Assembly: GCA_021604805.1 (NCBI GenBank)
Contig: BQJR01000004.1
Location: forward strand, 248,001 to 312,000
Direction of reading: 5' to 3'
DNA: 64,000 bases
Origin: Planctomycetota bacterium
Lineage (GTDB): Bacteria > Planctomycetota > B15-G4
The translations under genes and the position numbers were made by a program. The notes under the pieces were generated by a model, which worked only from the letters and a program-made list of their open reading frames with translations, did not search any database and had not been told where the DNA came from. Below are positions 34,084 to 43,455 of this stretch, one piece after another. Position 1 is the first letter of the stretch. Every line of letters starts with the position of its first letter.

Positions 34084-37032
34084 ATGGACGCAGCAGCGGA
34101 GGGTCGCCTCGGAGCAGCGCGAGTCGCAGGACTCGTCGCACGCGTTCTGTTCGTGACCGGCGTGTGGCTCGCGCTGAACGCCGCGGCCCCCGCGCATGTC
34201 GCTGCGATGTCGAACGAGGACGGCGAGGCCGCAACGCTCGCCGCCGCTGCGCCGCCAGCTGCTGCGACCGCGCCCGAGGACCTCGCGCCCACCGACGTCG
34301 AAGCGTTGGCCCGCGAAGCGCAGCAGATCCTGCGCGCGAGCTGCCTGGAGTGTCACGATGCGCGCAAGGCGCGCGCCGACCTGCGTCTCGATGATCGCGA
34401 ACACGCGCTCGCGGGCGGCGACTCGGGGCTCCCGGCGATCGTGCCCGGCGAGCCGACGCTGAGCGAGTTGATCCAGCGCGTCACGACTCAAGACCTGCTG
34501 GACCGCATGCCGCCCGACGACCGCGTGCCGCTCGACGCCGAGCAGGTGGCGCAGCTCGAACGTTGGATCCAGGCGGGCGCGCCGTGGCCCACGCAGGACA
34601 CGCAGCACTGGGCCTTCCGCGCGCCGCGAGCCACGCCCGCGCCCACGGTGCAGAACGTCGCTTGGCTGCGCGATCCGCTCGACGCCTACGTGCTCGCCGA
34701 GCTCGAAGCGGCCGGCTTGCAACCCAATCCCGAAGCCGACGCCGCCACGCTCGCGCGTCGTCTCTCCCTGGATCTCGTGGGCCTGCCGCCAGCCCCTGCC
34801 GATGTCGACGCGCTCGCCGCCGACCCCGGGTTCTACGACATCTACGTGGACCGCCTGCTCGCCTCGCCGCACTTCGCGGAACGCTGGGCGCGGCACTGGC
34901 TCGACAAGGCCGGCTACGCCGACTCCGACGGTTACGAGAACGACAAAGCGCGCCCCGAGGCCTATCACTGGCGCGACTGGGTGCTGCAGTCGATGCAGCG
35001 CGATCAACCCTACGACGAGTTCCTGCGCGAACAGATCGCCGGCGACTTGCTGCCCGACGCGAACGCTGGGACACGCATCGCCACCGGCTTCTTCAGGCAG
35101 ACGCTCACGAACACCGAGGCCGGCGTCGACAAAGAAGAGTTCCGCCTCGAGGCCGTGATGCAACGCGTGGACCTCACGGGCACTGCACTGCTCGGCCTCA
35201 CGGTGAACTGCGCGCGCTGCCACGACCACAAGTACGACCCGATCAGCGCCAACGAGTACTACGCGCTCGCCGCCTTCTTCGACAACGCCGACGAGAGCGT
35301 GGTGGAGCTGCCCGCGAAGGCTGAGGAACTCGCGGAGTACAAGGCTGCGCTCGCCGTCCAACGCAGTGAGCTCGGCTCGCTGCGCGAAGAACTCGGGCGC
35401 GCCTACGAACGGTTCCTGCCCACGCGACCACGCGTGCACCCGCTGCTTGTCGACGGCGCCAACGCGCAAGGTCGGGTCAACGCACCGGTCGACTCCGACG
35501 GCCAGATCACGCTCGTGGTGACGCAGCGGCCCGAACGTTGCGACGGCTTCGCGGTGGAGTTGTTCGACGCGCCGTCCGAGGTGGAGGTGATCGGGTTGAG
35601 CGCGCGCGTCGGGTCGCGGGTGCTCGAACTCGAGGCGCTGCCCGTCGTCGATGCGGGCATCACGAGCACCTCGTACCGTCATGCGAGCTGGCGCTTGGCC
35701 GAGACCTTGCTCGCGGGCGCCGACGCGCCGCTCACCCTCACGCTCAGCGTGCGCGGGCCCGTGAACGACCTGCGCGTGAGCGCCTTCACCGGCGCCGCGC
35801 TCGACGCCGAGCTGCCCGCGCGTATCCGCAAGATCCTCGCCACGCCGCTCGACGCGCGCAACGCCGCACAGACCACCACGCTCGCCGTCCACGACGCGCA
35901 GTTCGACGACGACTTGCTGAGCGCGATCAAAGCGCTCAAACACCACCGACGCAGCGCGCCCGAGAACCCCGTGCCGAGCGTGCCCGTGCTCGCGGAGCGG
36001 CGCGTCGACCGTCGCGTGACCCGGTTGCTCGAACGCGGCGACCACTTGCGCGCGGGGGAGACCGTGTCCGCCGACACGCCCGCCGTGCTCCCAGCGCTCA
36101 CGGTCAGCGGCGAGCGCCCCACGCGTCTCGACCTGGCGCGCTGGTTGGCCGCGCCGGAGCACCCGCTCACGGCGCGCGTGTTCGTGAACGACGTGTGGCA
36201 ACAGCTCTTCGGCGAGGGGCTCGTGCGCACGCCCGGCGACTTCGGCACGCGCGGCGCGCCCCCCACCCACCCGGCGCTGCTCGATCAGCTCGCCATCGAC
36301 ACGCGTGACTCCGGGTGGAGCCGCAAGGCGCTCATCCGTCGACTCGTGCGCTCGGCCACGTACCGCCAGGCCAGCACGCATCGCCCGGCCGTGGAGCGCG
36401 TCGACCCGGAGAACAAGTTGCTGCACCGACAGTCACGCACGCGTGTCGACGCCGAACTCGTGCGCGACCAAGCGCTCGCCGTGAGCGGCCTGCTCTCGGA
36501 GACCGTCGGCGGCCCGAGCGTGTTCCCGCCGCTCCCCGACGGCGTGGCCGACAAGAGCTACGCCAACCTGTTCCGCTGGAGCACGAGCGAAGGCGAAGAC
36601 CGCTACCGTCGCGGGCTCTACACCTTCTTCAAACGCACCGCGCCGCATCCGCACCTCGAACAGTTCGACGCGCCGACCTCGCTCACGAGCTGCGTGCGTC
36701 GCGGCCGGTCGAACACGCCGCTGCAAGCGCTCATCACGCTCAACGACCCGTTGTTCGTGGAAGCCGCAGCGCACCTGGCGGCACGCGTGATGCCCTCGGC
36801 CGACACCGACGACGCGCGCCTCACCGAAGCCTTCCGCCTGTGCATCGCGCGCGAACCCACCCGCGTCGAGAGCACCGAGCTGCTCGCGCTGCTCGACGAA
36901 GCTCGCAGCTGGTACCTCGAGCACCCCAACCACACGGCGGTGCTCGTGGGCAGCGACGACAGCGAGCACGCCGCGTGGACGACGACCCTGCGCGTGCTCC
37001 TCAACCTCGACGAGTTCCTCGTGCGCCCATGA
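34084..37032 (+). CDS. Planctomycete cytochrome-type protein, PSCyt1-DUF1549-DUF1553 (second copy)
   Basis: The 982-residue protein has an N-terminal hydrophobic segment (ARVLFVTGVWLALNAAAPAHV) for export or anchoring. PSCyt1 lies at about 75-170 with CLECH at 87-91 and MPPDD near 140. DUF1549 (about 195-400) contains DPLDAYVLAELEAAGLQPN and ends with CARCHDHKYDPI, a second CXXCH at 376-380. DUF1553 is at about 680-975 (LDLARWLAAPEHPLTARVFVND, TPGDFGTRGAPPTHPALLDQL, SNTPLQALITLNDPLFVEAA). It lacks the PA14-like insert of its paralogue at 10193, which explains the shorter length. The stop overlaps the DUF1501 ATG (ATGA), so the two are translated together. Confidence 0.93.
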   Translation: MDAAAEGRLGAARVAGLVARVLFVTGVWLALNAAAPAHVAAMSNEDGEAATLAAAAPPAAATAPEDLAPTDVEALAREAQQILRASCLECHDARKARADLRLDDREHALAGGDSGLPAIVPGEPTLSELIQRVTTQDLLDRMPPDDRVPLDAEQVAQLERWIQAGAPWPTQDTQHWAFRAPRATPAPTVQNVAWLRDPLDAYVLAELEAAGLQPNPEADAATLARRLSLDLVGLPPAPADVDALAADPGFYDIYVDRLLASPHFAERWARHWLDKAGYADSDGYENDKARPEAYHWRDWVLQSMQRDQPYDEFLREQIAGDLLPDANAGTRIATGFFRQTLTNTEAGVDKEEFRLEAVMQRVDLTGTALLGLTVNCARCHDHKYDPISANEYYALAAFFDNADESVVELPAKAEELAEYKAALAVQRSELGSLREELGRAYERFLPTRPRVHPLLVDGANAQGRVNAPVDSDGQITLVVTQRPERCDGFAVELFDAPSEVEVIGLSARVGSRVLELEALPVVDAGITSTSYRHASWRLAETLLAGADAPLTLTLSVRGPVNDLRVSAFTGAALDAELPARIRKILATPLDARNAAQTTTLAVHDAQFDDDLLSAIKALKHHRRSAPENPVPSVPVLAERRVDRRVTRLLERGDHLRAGETVSADTPAVLPALTVSGERPTRLDLARWLAAPEHPLTARVFVNDVWQQLFGEGLVRTPGDFGTRGAPPTHPALLDQLAIDTRDSGWSRKALIRRLVRSATYRQASTHRPAVERVDPENKLLHRQSRTRVDAELVRDQALAVSGLLSETVGGPSVFPPLPDGVADKSYANLFRWSTSEGEDRYRRGLYTFFKRTAPHPHLEQFDAPTSLTSCVRRGRSNTPLQALITLNDPLFVEAAAHLAARVMPSADTDDARLTEAFRLCIAREPTRVESTELLALLDEARSWYLEHPNHTAVLVGSDDSEHAAWTTTLRVLLNLDEFLVRP

Positions 37033-38486
37033 CTCGCGCCCCGCTCGATCGCCGCGACTTCCTGACCAGCGCCGCCAGTGGCCTGGGCCTGGCCGCTCTG
37101 GGCTCGCTGCTCTCCCCCACGGCCTTCGCCGAGGGCACGCGCGATCCACTCGCAGTGCGCGCGCCGCACCACAAGCCTCGCGCCAAGTCGTGCATCTTCA
37201 TCCTGATGGCGGGCGGCATGAGCCAGATGGATCTCTTCGATCCCAAGCCCGAACTCGCCGCGCGCGACGGACAACAGCTCCCAGCTTCCTTGCTCGACGA
37301 CGTGCGCTTCGCCTTCGTGCAGAAAGACACGGCCACGCTCAAGGGCTCACCGCGCCGCTTCCTGCGCCACGGACAGAGCGGCCTCGAGCTCTCCGACCTG
37401 CTCCCCAAGCTCGGCAGCGTGGCCGACGAGTTGTTGCTCGTGCGCTCGATGCACACCGACGAGTTCAACCACCATCCCGCGCAGCTGCTCATGCAGTGCG
37501 GGCGCTCGGCCTTCGGCTTGCCGAGCGCCGGCTCCTGGTTGCTCTACGCGCTCGGCAACGAGAACCAGAACCTGCCGGGCTACGTGGTGCTCAACTCGGG
37601 GCGCGGCAGTTCGGGCGGCAGCACGCTCTGGAAGAGCGGCTTCCTGCCGTCGAGTTACGCGGGCGTGCCGCTGCGCAACACCGGGGAGGCCGTGCTCGAC
37701 TTGGCGACTCCGCGAGGCGTCCCAGCCAGCTTGCAGCGCCGCAGCTTCGACGTGCGCGGCAAACTCGATCGCGCCCAGTTCGAGCGCGTGCGCGACCCCG
37801 AGATCGAGAGCCGCATCGCCAACTACGAACTCGCGGCGCGCATGCAGCTCTCGGCCCCCGAAGCACTCGACTGGGCCAGCGAGCCCAGCGCCGTGAAGGC
37901 GGCCTACGGCGTGAACCGCAAAGACCCTCCGCTCCGTGCCGACCGCGACGGCGGCCCCGATCAGTACCGCAACTTCGCGCGCAACTGCTTGCTCGCCCGC
38001 CGACTCGTGGAGCGCGGCGTGCGCTGCGTCAACCTGATCCACGCCTCGTGGGATCACCACAGCAACCTCGAGCCCGAGCTGGCCTTCAACGCGCGCATGG
38101 CCGACCAACCCATCGCAGCGCTGATCCGCGACCTGCGCGAACGTGACCTGCTCGACGAGACCTTGATCGTGATCGCCAGCGAGTTCGGGCGCACGCCGCT
38201 CGGCGAGAACCGCAAGGACGAACCCGCCAACACCGGCCGCGACCATCACCCCTTCGCCTTCACCAGCGTGCTGGCCGGCGGCGGCTGCAAACCCGGCATG
38301 GTCTTCGGCGAGACCGACGAACTCGGCTGGAACGTGGTGCGCGATCCGGTGCACGTCAACGACTTGCACGCCACCGTGTTGCACTTGATGGGCCTCGACC
38401 ACCTGCGACTCACGCATCGATTCGACGGCCGCGACTTCCGGCTCACCGACGTGGGCGGCCGCGTGATGCACGAGTGGATCGCGTGA
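37029..38486 (+). CDS. DUF1501 protein, Tat-exported (second copy)
   Basis: ATG at 37029 overlaps the previous stop as ATGA. The 485-residue protein has a Tat-type signal (LDRRDFLTSAASGLGLAALGSLL). The DUF1501 domain is complete: IFILMAGGMSQMDLFDPKPEL, LLLVRSMHTDEFNHHPA, GVRCVNLIHASWDHHSN, IVIASEFGRTPLGENR, GRDHHPFAFTSVLAGGG and the terminal LMGLDHLRLTHRFDGRDF. The paralogue at 13850 has the same length and layout but differs through most of the sequence, so the two pairs are not a recent duplication. The stop overlaps a GTG start of the sulfatase-fold gene (GTGA), making a three-gene coupled operon. Confidence 0.93.
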   Translation: MTRAPLDRRDFLTSAASGLGLAALGSLLSPTAFAEGTRDPLAVRAPHHKPRAKSCIFILMAGGMSQMDLFDPKPELAARDGQQLPASLLDDVRFAFVQKDTATLKGSPRRFLRHGQSGLELSDLLPKLGSVADELLLVRSMHTDEFNHHPAQLLMQCGRSAFGLPSAGSWLLYALGNENQNLPGYVVLNSGRGSSGGSTLWKSGFLPSSYAGVPLRNTGEAVLDLATPRGVPASLQRRSFDVRGKLDRAQFERVRDPEIESRIANYELAARMQLSAPEALDWASEPSAVKAAYGVNRKDPPLRADRDGGPDQYRNFARNCLLARRLVERGVRCVNLIHASWDHHSNLEPELAFNARMADQPIAALIRDLRERDLLDETLIVIASEFGRTPLGENRKDEPANTGRDHHPFAFTSVLAGGGCKPGMVFGETDELGWNVVRDPVHVNDLHATVLHLMGLDHLRLTHRFDGRDFRLTDVGGRVMHEWIA

Positions 38487-40222
38487 GCAGCGCGCCGCCA
38501 CGCGCGCGCCGGTGGACCTTGCCTGCCGCGCTCGCCGGAGCAGGTGCGGCATGGGGCCTGGTGAGTGAGCGCGTCGCGCTGCTCGATGCTTGGCAGCACG
38601 TGCGCAGCGAAGCCTGGATCGAACAAGGCCTGTGGCGACTGACGGCACGTCAGTTCGACGACCCGCTCCAGCACACCGCCGTCGCGATCGTGATCGGCGC
38701 CGGCGTCGGCCTGCTCGCAAGCGGCCTCGCGCGCACGGGCACAGCGCGTCGGCCGAGGCTCGTGGGAGGCTTCGCGCTGCTCGCCGGCGGGCTCGCGTGC
38801 GCGCTGCTCGTGCTCGCCGTGAGTTCCGCCTGGCTCTCTGCGCGCCGGCCACCGGAGCACGCGCCGAACGTGGTCTTCATCGCCATCGATTCACTGCGCG
38901 CCGACTCGCTGGGTTGCTACGGCTACGAGCGAGACACGAGCCCTTTCCTCGATGAGCTGGCCGCCACGGGCGTGCGCTTCGAGCGCGCGCTGAGTCAGGA
39001 GTCGTACACGCTGGCCTCGGTGGCGTCCTACTTCACGTCGACCTACCCGACCACGCACCAGGTGCTCTACGACTTACCGCAGATCGACACGCTGCGCCCC
39101 ACCGCGCTCACGCTCGCCGAGGTGCTCGCCGACGCGGGCTACGCCACCGGCGCCTTCGTGTTCAACCCGCACCTGCAGGCGCGTTACCGCTTCGACCAAG
39201 GCTTCGATGTCTACGACGACAACCCCAAGGCGCCGGGCGTGGACAAGGGCACCGCCTCGTGGCGCGCCTACGAGACCGCCGACTTCATGCAGCGCAAGGT
39301 GAACCGCTTCCTCGAGCGCGCGCCCAGCGATCGTCCGCGCTTCCTGTACCTGCACTACCGCGACGTGCACGGCCCGTACTTGCCGCCCCCCGACTACGCC
39401 AACCGCTTCGTGCCCGACCACTGGCCCAAGCAACTGCGCGCACGTCCGCTCGCCGACGCACAACGCCCTGCCGGCGAGGCGCCGCCCATGATCCGCTTCG
39501 TGGACTACCACCGCACCCAGTACGACGCCGAGATCGCCTACACCGACGACGCGCTGCGACGCCTGTTCACACGACTCGCCGATCGCGGCCTCGACCGCGA
39601 CAACACGCTCTTCGTGATCACCTCAGATCACGGCGAGGAGTTCGCCGAGCAACACCCGGGCGACACGCCCTCGCACTCACACGGGCGCACGCTCTACATC
39701 GAACAGATCCACGTGCCCCTGATCGTGTTGTTGCCCGGCCAGAGCACGCCGCTCGTGATCCGAGAGGCCGTGGAGTTGCTCGACGTGGCCCCCACGGTGC
39801 TCGACCTCGCGCGCCTGCCGCAGCCCCCGAGCTTCGCCGGACGCAGCTTGCGCGTGCTGGCCGAAGGCGGCAGCCGTCCTGCGCGCGCGCTGTTCAGCGG
39901 AGGCAGTCGCGCGCGCGGCGCCGTGTGGCTCGAGGACACGGTGTACATCGAGGAAGACCTCGTCGACCGGAAGACGCGCCGGTTCAACGCACGCCCCGCC
40001 CCCGACGACGTCTCGCGCCCGCACGCCGAACTCTACGAGCTCGACGTGGACCCGCTGCAAACCGAGAACGTGCTCACGCCCGGCGATCCGCGGCACGAGA
40101 CCCTGCGCGCGCTGCTGCAGACCTGGCGCGCGCGCAGCGGTGAGTCCGCGCCCTCCGTGGAGCTCGACGACGACACGCGCGAACAGTTGCGCGCGCTCGG
40201 CTATCTCGGCGACGAGCGCTGA
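38483..40222 (+). CDS. Membrane-anchored sulfatase-fold hydrolase with Thr at the FGly position
   Basis: GTG at 38483 overlaps the DUF1501 stop as GTGA; GTG at 38474 is an alternative. The 579-residue protein has about three hydrophobic segments in residues 1-125, then a sulfatase-fold domain: FIAIDSLRADSLGCYGY near 132 (metal aspartate), ITSDHGEEF near 381 (metal Asp-His) and SHSHGRTLYIEQIHVPLIV. At the place of the formylglycine cysteine (C-x-P-x-R in sulfatases) it reads T-L-A-S-V, with Thr176 aligned to the cysteine and Val to the arginine. It is therefore probably not a classical formylglycine sulfatase; a phosphohydrolase or phosphotransferase using threonine is possible. Coupling to the cytochrome/DUF1501 pair suggests a shared envelope function. 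Confidence 0.85.
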   Translation: MSSAPPRARRWTLPAALAGAGAAWGLVSERVALLDAWQHVRSEAWIEQGLWRLTARQFDDPLQHTAVAIVIGAGVGLLASGLARTGTARRPRLVGGFALLAGGLACALLVLAVSSAWLSARRPPEHAPNVVFIAIDSLRADSLGCYGYERDTSPFLDELAATGVRFERALSQESYTLASVASYFTSTYPTTHQVLYDLPQIDTLRPTALTLAEVLADAGYATGAFVFNPHLQARYRFDQGFDVYDDNPKAPGVDKGTASWRAYETADFMQRKVNRFLERAPSDRPRFLYLHYRDVHGPYLPPPDYANRFVPDHWPKQLRARPLADAQRPAGEAPPMIRFVDYHRTQYDAEIAYTDDALRRLFTRLADRGLDRDNTLFVITSDHGEEFAEQHPGDTPSHSHGRTLYIEQIHVPLIVLLPGQSTPLVIREAVELLDVAPTVLDLARLPQPPSFAGRSLRVLAEGGSRPARALFSGGSRARGAVWLEDTVYIEEDLVDRKTRRFNARPAPDDVSRPHAELYELDVDPLQTENVLTPGDPRHETLRALLQTWRARSGESAPSVELDDDTREQLRALGYLGDER

Positions 40223-40228
40223 GAACGC

Positions 40229-40271
40229 GGTCGCCCCCGCCACGTTCGCGGAGAACGTGAGGGGCGCGACC
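40229..40271. terminator. Long imperfect hairpin between convergent genes
   Basis: The 19-nt arms at 40229-40247 and 40253-40271 pair at 16 of 19 positions with the 5-nt loop GCGGA. The hairpin lies between the convergent stops at 40222 and 40281 and could act in both directions. T-tracts are absent. Confidence 0.55.
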
Positions 40272-40280
40272 TGAACAGCG

Positions 40281-43073
40281 TCAGCGCGTGGCGATCACGA
40301 CGAGGTCGCTCGGCGCCTCGAGCGCTTGCGGTTCGGGTTCCGGCTCGACCTCGCACTCCGTCTCGCATTCGACCTCGCCCTCGGACGAGACTTCGGGCTC
40401 GTAGTCGCCGTCGAACTCGGGCTCCGGGTGCGTGCAGCCGCCGTCGCAGCGCGTCTCGCAATCGTGATCGCAGTCGCGATCGAACATGGCTTCGAGCGCC
40501 AACTCGTACTCGAGTTCCAGCGCTTCGAGGTCGGCCTGGGCGGTCTCGAAGGCCTCTTCGAACTCGGCGTCGTAGATCTCGAAGTCATCCTCGAAGCTTT
40601 CCTCGAGCTCCTCGCACTCGCGCACGAAGGTTTCGTCGAGCAACTCGACGGACTCCTCGAAGGCAGCGTTCAACTCTTCGAAGCTCTGCTCCCAGTTCTC
40701 GAGCCACTCGTCTCCGGAGTCATCGAGCTGATCATCGGACGCGCGCTCCAGGAACTCGGCGAGCTCGACCTCGAGGGCTGACAACTCCGCTTCGTGATCG
40801 TGCTCGAGCTCGACGTACTCGAGTTCATGAGCGCGCTCGAATCTGGTCAAGGCCCGCTCGTACTCACGCTCGACACCTTCCAACTCACGCTCGAAGTCAC
40901 GTTCGAGCACTTGTAGGGAGCGCTCCAGTTCGCGCTCAGCGAGCTCGTACTCGCGTTCCATCGCTTGGAGAGAGCGCTCGAGAGCGTGCTCGTGTTCGAG
41001 CTCGTGTTCGAGCTCGAAGTCACCGTGGACAGGTTCCTCGCGCACCTCGAAGTGCACGTCGTTCTCGTCGCCGAGTTGGAGGGTCAGCAGCGTGTGGCCG
41101 TCCTCGTCGGTGACGGTCAGGACGTCGTCGTCGAGGTGCACGTTGCCGGCGGTCGACAGGGTCACGGAGCCGTCGTCGCCCAGCGCCGCGATCTCGCGAT
41201 CGCCGTGGGTGGCGTCGACCAGCTGCCCGTTCTCCAGGCGCAACACGAGCCCTTCCTCCGAGGTCACGCGCGTGACCGAGCTGTGGGTGCTCCGGGTGCG
41301 CGCGGCCGGCGCGCGTCGGTGCACGATCGCAGGGGCGCCGCCGGCTCGCACGATCGCGGGTCCGTTGCCAGCGCGCGAGATCGCAGGTCCACCGCCAGCG
41401 CGCTTGCTGGCCCCGGCCCAAGGCTTCACTTCGGGGGTCGATGCGATCACGTCGGTGTGGGTCTCCACCGAAAGGTCCACACCCTGCGAGACGTGCGCGT
41501 GCGACCGCACATGCACGTCGGCGAGCGACGCGCTCGGCTTGCCCCACTTCACGATCACGTCCGCGTTCTGCGGTGCGAAGCTTCCGGGAGCGTCGTGTGG
41601 CGCGTGAGCGCCGGGTGCACCGTGTGGCGCGTGGGCGCCGGGTGCGTCTTGCGGCGCGTGGGTTCCTTCGGCGTCAACCGGCGTGTGCACGTTTCCTGCA
41701 TCGCCTTGCGATTGCGGTTCCAGCGCGTCGTCGTTCGCGTTGAGTGCGTTCTCCAGTGCGGAGACGAAGCGCGTGAGCAAGCTCGGTTCGTCGTCGTCAC
41801 CCCAAGAGAAACTCGGGACGCTGCAGGACACGAGTGAGACGACGGCGAGTGAGAGCAGAGCCGTGTGCGCCGGACGCAAGCTGCGTCGCACGACATCCGC
41901 GCCGGCGAGTCGCTCGACACGTCGCAAGAACGAGCTGTCCTTGCGCACCATCCCGGCCACGAGCGCGGGCGGACGCTTGTCCGTGACCCAACCCGCGACC
42001 TGTGCGAGACACTGCGCGAGCACGAGGCGTTGACCGGTGCGCGACACGGCCCAGTCGTCGCACAAGAACTCACTGGTCTCTTGCATGCGACGCCGGCCGA
42101 GTGGGTTCAGCGGTTGAAAGAAGAACACGGCCTGAAGCACGGCGCAGATCTGCAACCACAGCGGATCGCGGCGCGCGATGTGACCCAGCTCGTGCGCCAA
42201 CACCGCCTCTTGCTGACGCGCGCCGAGCTGACTCAGCACGCGCCGCGGCAGCACGATCTCGCGCCCCATGGCCACCGGGCCCGCGAGCAAAGGCGACACG
42301 CTCAAGCGCACCACGCGACGCATGTCGCCGGCGTTCTGCAAGCGGTCGAGGGTGACCAGCAAGTGCGGATCGCGCACGGGTTGGCGGCTCGACAACGCGG
42401 CCTTCAAACGCTGGCGGGCAAGGCCGAAACGCAACAGGCCGAGCGACGCCACGACCAGCCAGAGCGCCACGACGGCGTCGATCCAGCTCAGGGCAACGCC
42501 CGCTGTGTGCGACACCGCCGGCTGCCCACTCGCGACAGGTTGCTCCGAGCTCCCAGAGTCGTCGACCACCTTCGCGGGGAAGAAGTGCGCACGCTGCGGT
42601 GGAACCACGGGCACGCTCAGCACGGCGCGATCCGCGAACCGCGTCGCGTTGCGATCGGCCTGGCTCGGCGTCGAAGACGAAAGCTCGCGCGAGATCCGAG
42701 GAACGCGATCGTGCGACGCCTCGCGCTGAAGCATGGCAGGAGCGTTCGCGAGCCACGTGAGCTGCGGCAACACGGCCGCGTCGGCGGGCCGAGAAAGCGC
42801 GCGCTGCACCAAGGAGAGGTCAGCGGGTGCGCGGCGTTCCGTCGCGGCCGGCGGGCTCAACTCGAGCTGACCACCGAGCGGCTCCACGCCGAGACCGACC
42901 TGCGCGCTGGCCGTGACCAGTCCGCCCAACAACCCGACCTTCCAGAGCGCGTCTTCGAGACTGGGAGCGCGCACCAACCGCGTGCGGAGCAAGAGCCAGA
43001 CAGCGCCCAGCAAGAAGCTGCTGTGCAGCAGGTAAGTGAGCAGGAAGGACAGCGTGTCGTGACTAAGCGTCAT
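40281..43073 (-). CDS. M56 (BlaR1-like) membrane metallopeptidase with long Glu-rich tail
   Basis: The 930-residue protein has N-terminal membrane helices (LLTYLLHSSFLLGAVWLLL, and a second pair near 35-60 and 205-230), an M56 protease core with HELGHIARRDPLW near 293, and a further membrane helix (TALLSLAVVSLVSCSV) near 400. In BlaR1 the C-terminal part is a beta-lactam sensor; here it is replaced. Residues about 455-490 hold HAPxDAPGA-type repeats. Residues about 675-905 are extremely Glu-rich with coiled-coil character (LERSLQVLERDFERELEGVE), followed by a cysteine cluster (CDHDCETRCDGGC) and another acidic tail. The gene overlaps the BlaI-like gene by 11 nt. The expected role is signal-dependent cleavage of the repressor; the signal sensed by the acidic tail is unknown. 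Confidence 0.9.
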   Translation of the reverse strand: MTLSHDTLSFLLTYLLHSSFLLGAVWLLLRTRLVRAPSLEDALWKVGLLGGLVTASAQVGLGVEPLGGQLELSPPAATERRAPADLSLVQRALSRPADAAVLPQLTWLANAPAMLQREASHDRVPRISRELSSSTPSQADRNATRFADRAVLSVPVVPPQRAHFFPAKVVDDSGSSEQPVASGQPAVSHTAGVALSWIDAVVALWLVVASLGLLRFGLARQRLKAALSSRQPVRDPHLLVTLDRLQNAGDMRRVVRLSVSPLLAGPVAMGREIVLPRRVLSQLGARQQEAVLAHELGHIARRDPLWLQICAVLQAVFFFQPLNPLGRRRMQETSEFLCDDWAVSRTGQRLVLAQCLAQVAGWVTDKRPPALVAGMVRKDSSFLRRVERLAGADVVRRSLRPAHTALLSLAVVSLVSCSVPSFSWGDDDEPSLLTRFVSALENALNANDDALEPQSQGDAGNVHTPVDAEGTHAPQDAPGAHAPHGAPGAHAPHDAPGSFAPQNADVIVKWGKPSASLADVHVRSHAHVSQGVDLSVETHTDVIASTPEVKPWAGASKRAGGGPAISRAGNGPAIVRAGGAPAIVHRRAPAARTRSTHSSVTRVTSEEGLVLRLENGQLVDATHGDREIAALGDDGSVTLSTAGNVHLDDDVLTVTDEDGHTLLTLQLGDENDVHFEVREEPVHGDFELEHELEHEHALERSLQAMEREYELAERELERSLQVLERDFERELEGVEREYERALTRFERAHELEYVELEHDHEAELSALEVELAEFLERASDDQLDDSGDEWLENWEQSFEELNAAFEESVELLDETFVRECEELEESFEDDFEIYDAEFEEAFETAQADLEALELEYELALEAMFDRDCDHDCETRCDGGCTHPEPEFDGDYEPEVSSEGEVECETECEVEPEPEPQALEAPSDLVVIATR

Positions 43074-43455
43074 CGGTCTTCTCCTCTTCTTCTTTCTTCA
43101 TGCGGTTGAGCAGCGCTTGGACGCTCGCGAGTTCGTCGGGGTGAATCGAGCGCTCGCCGAGCAAGTGGCTGACGAGCGCCGTGACATCCCCGCCGAAGAC
43201 GCCGTCGGTGAGCGAGCTGAGCATCTCGGTGCGGACTTGGTGCTCGCTCACGAGCGCGCGGTAGATGTGTCGCCGGCCCTCGCTGCGGTGCTCGATGAGG
43301 CCGCGCTTCTCGAGTCGCGTGAGCAGCGTGGCGACGGTGGTCGGGGCCAGGTCGCGGTCGTCCTGCAGCGCGGCGTGGACCTCGGCAGCCGACGCTTCCT
43401 CCTGTGCCCAAAGCACCCGGAAGACGTCGAGCTGCAACTCGGTGATCTGAAACAT
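43063..43455 (-). CDS. BlaI/MecI/CopY-type transcriptional repressor
   Basis: The start at 43455 was chosen because GGAG lies 8 nt upstream and it aligns with the family N-terminus; this gives 130 residues. The winged-helix domain covers residues 1-75 (ITELQLDVFRVLWAQEEASAAEV, then LAPTTVATLLTRLEKRGLI, EHRSEGRRHIYRALVS), followed by the short dimerisation part (VRTEMLSSLTDGVFGGDVTAL, VSHLLGERSI). The family represses its own operon and is inactivated when the partner M56 protease is triggered. The overlap with the M56 gene and two operator-like dyads in its promoter fit autoregulation. Confidence 0.93.
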   Translation of the reverse strand: MFQITELQLDVFRVLWAQEEASAAEVHAALQDDRDLAPTTVATLLTRLEKRGLIEHRSEGRRHIYRALVSEHQVRTEMLSSLTDGVFGGDVTALVSHLLGERSIHPDELASVQALLNRMKKEEEEKTDDA

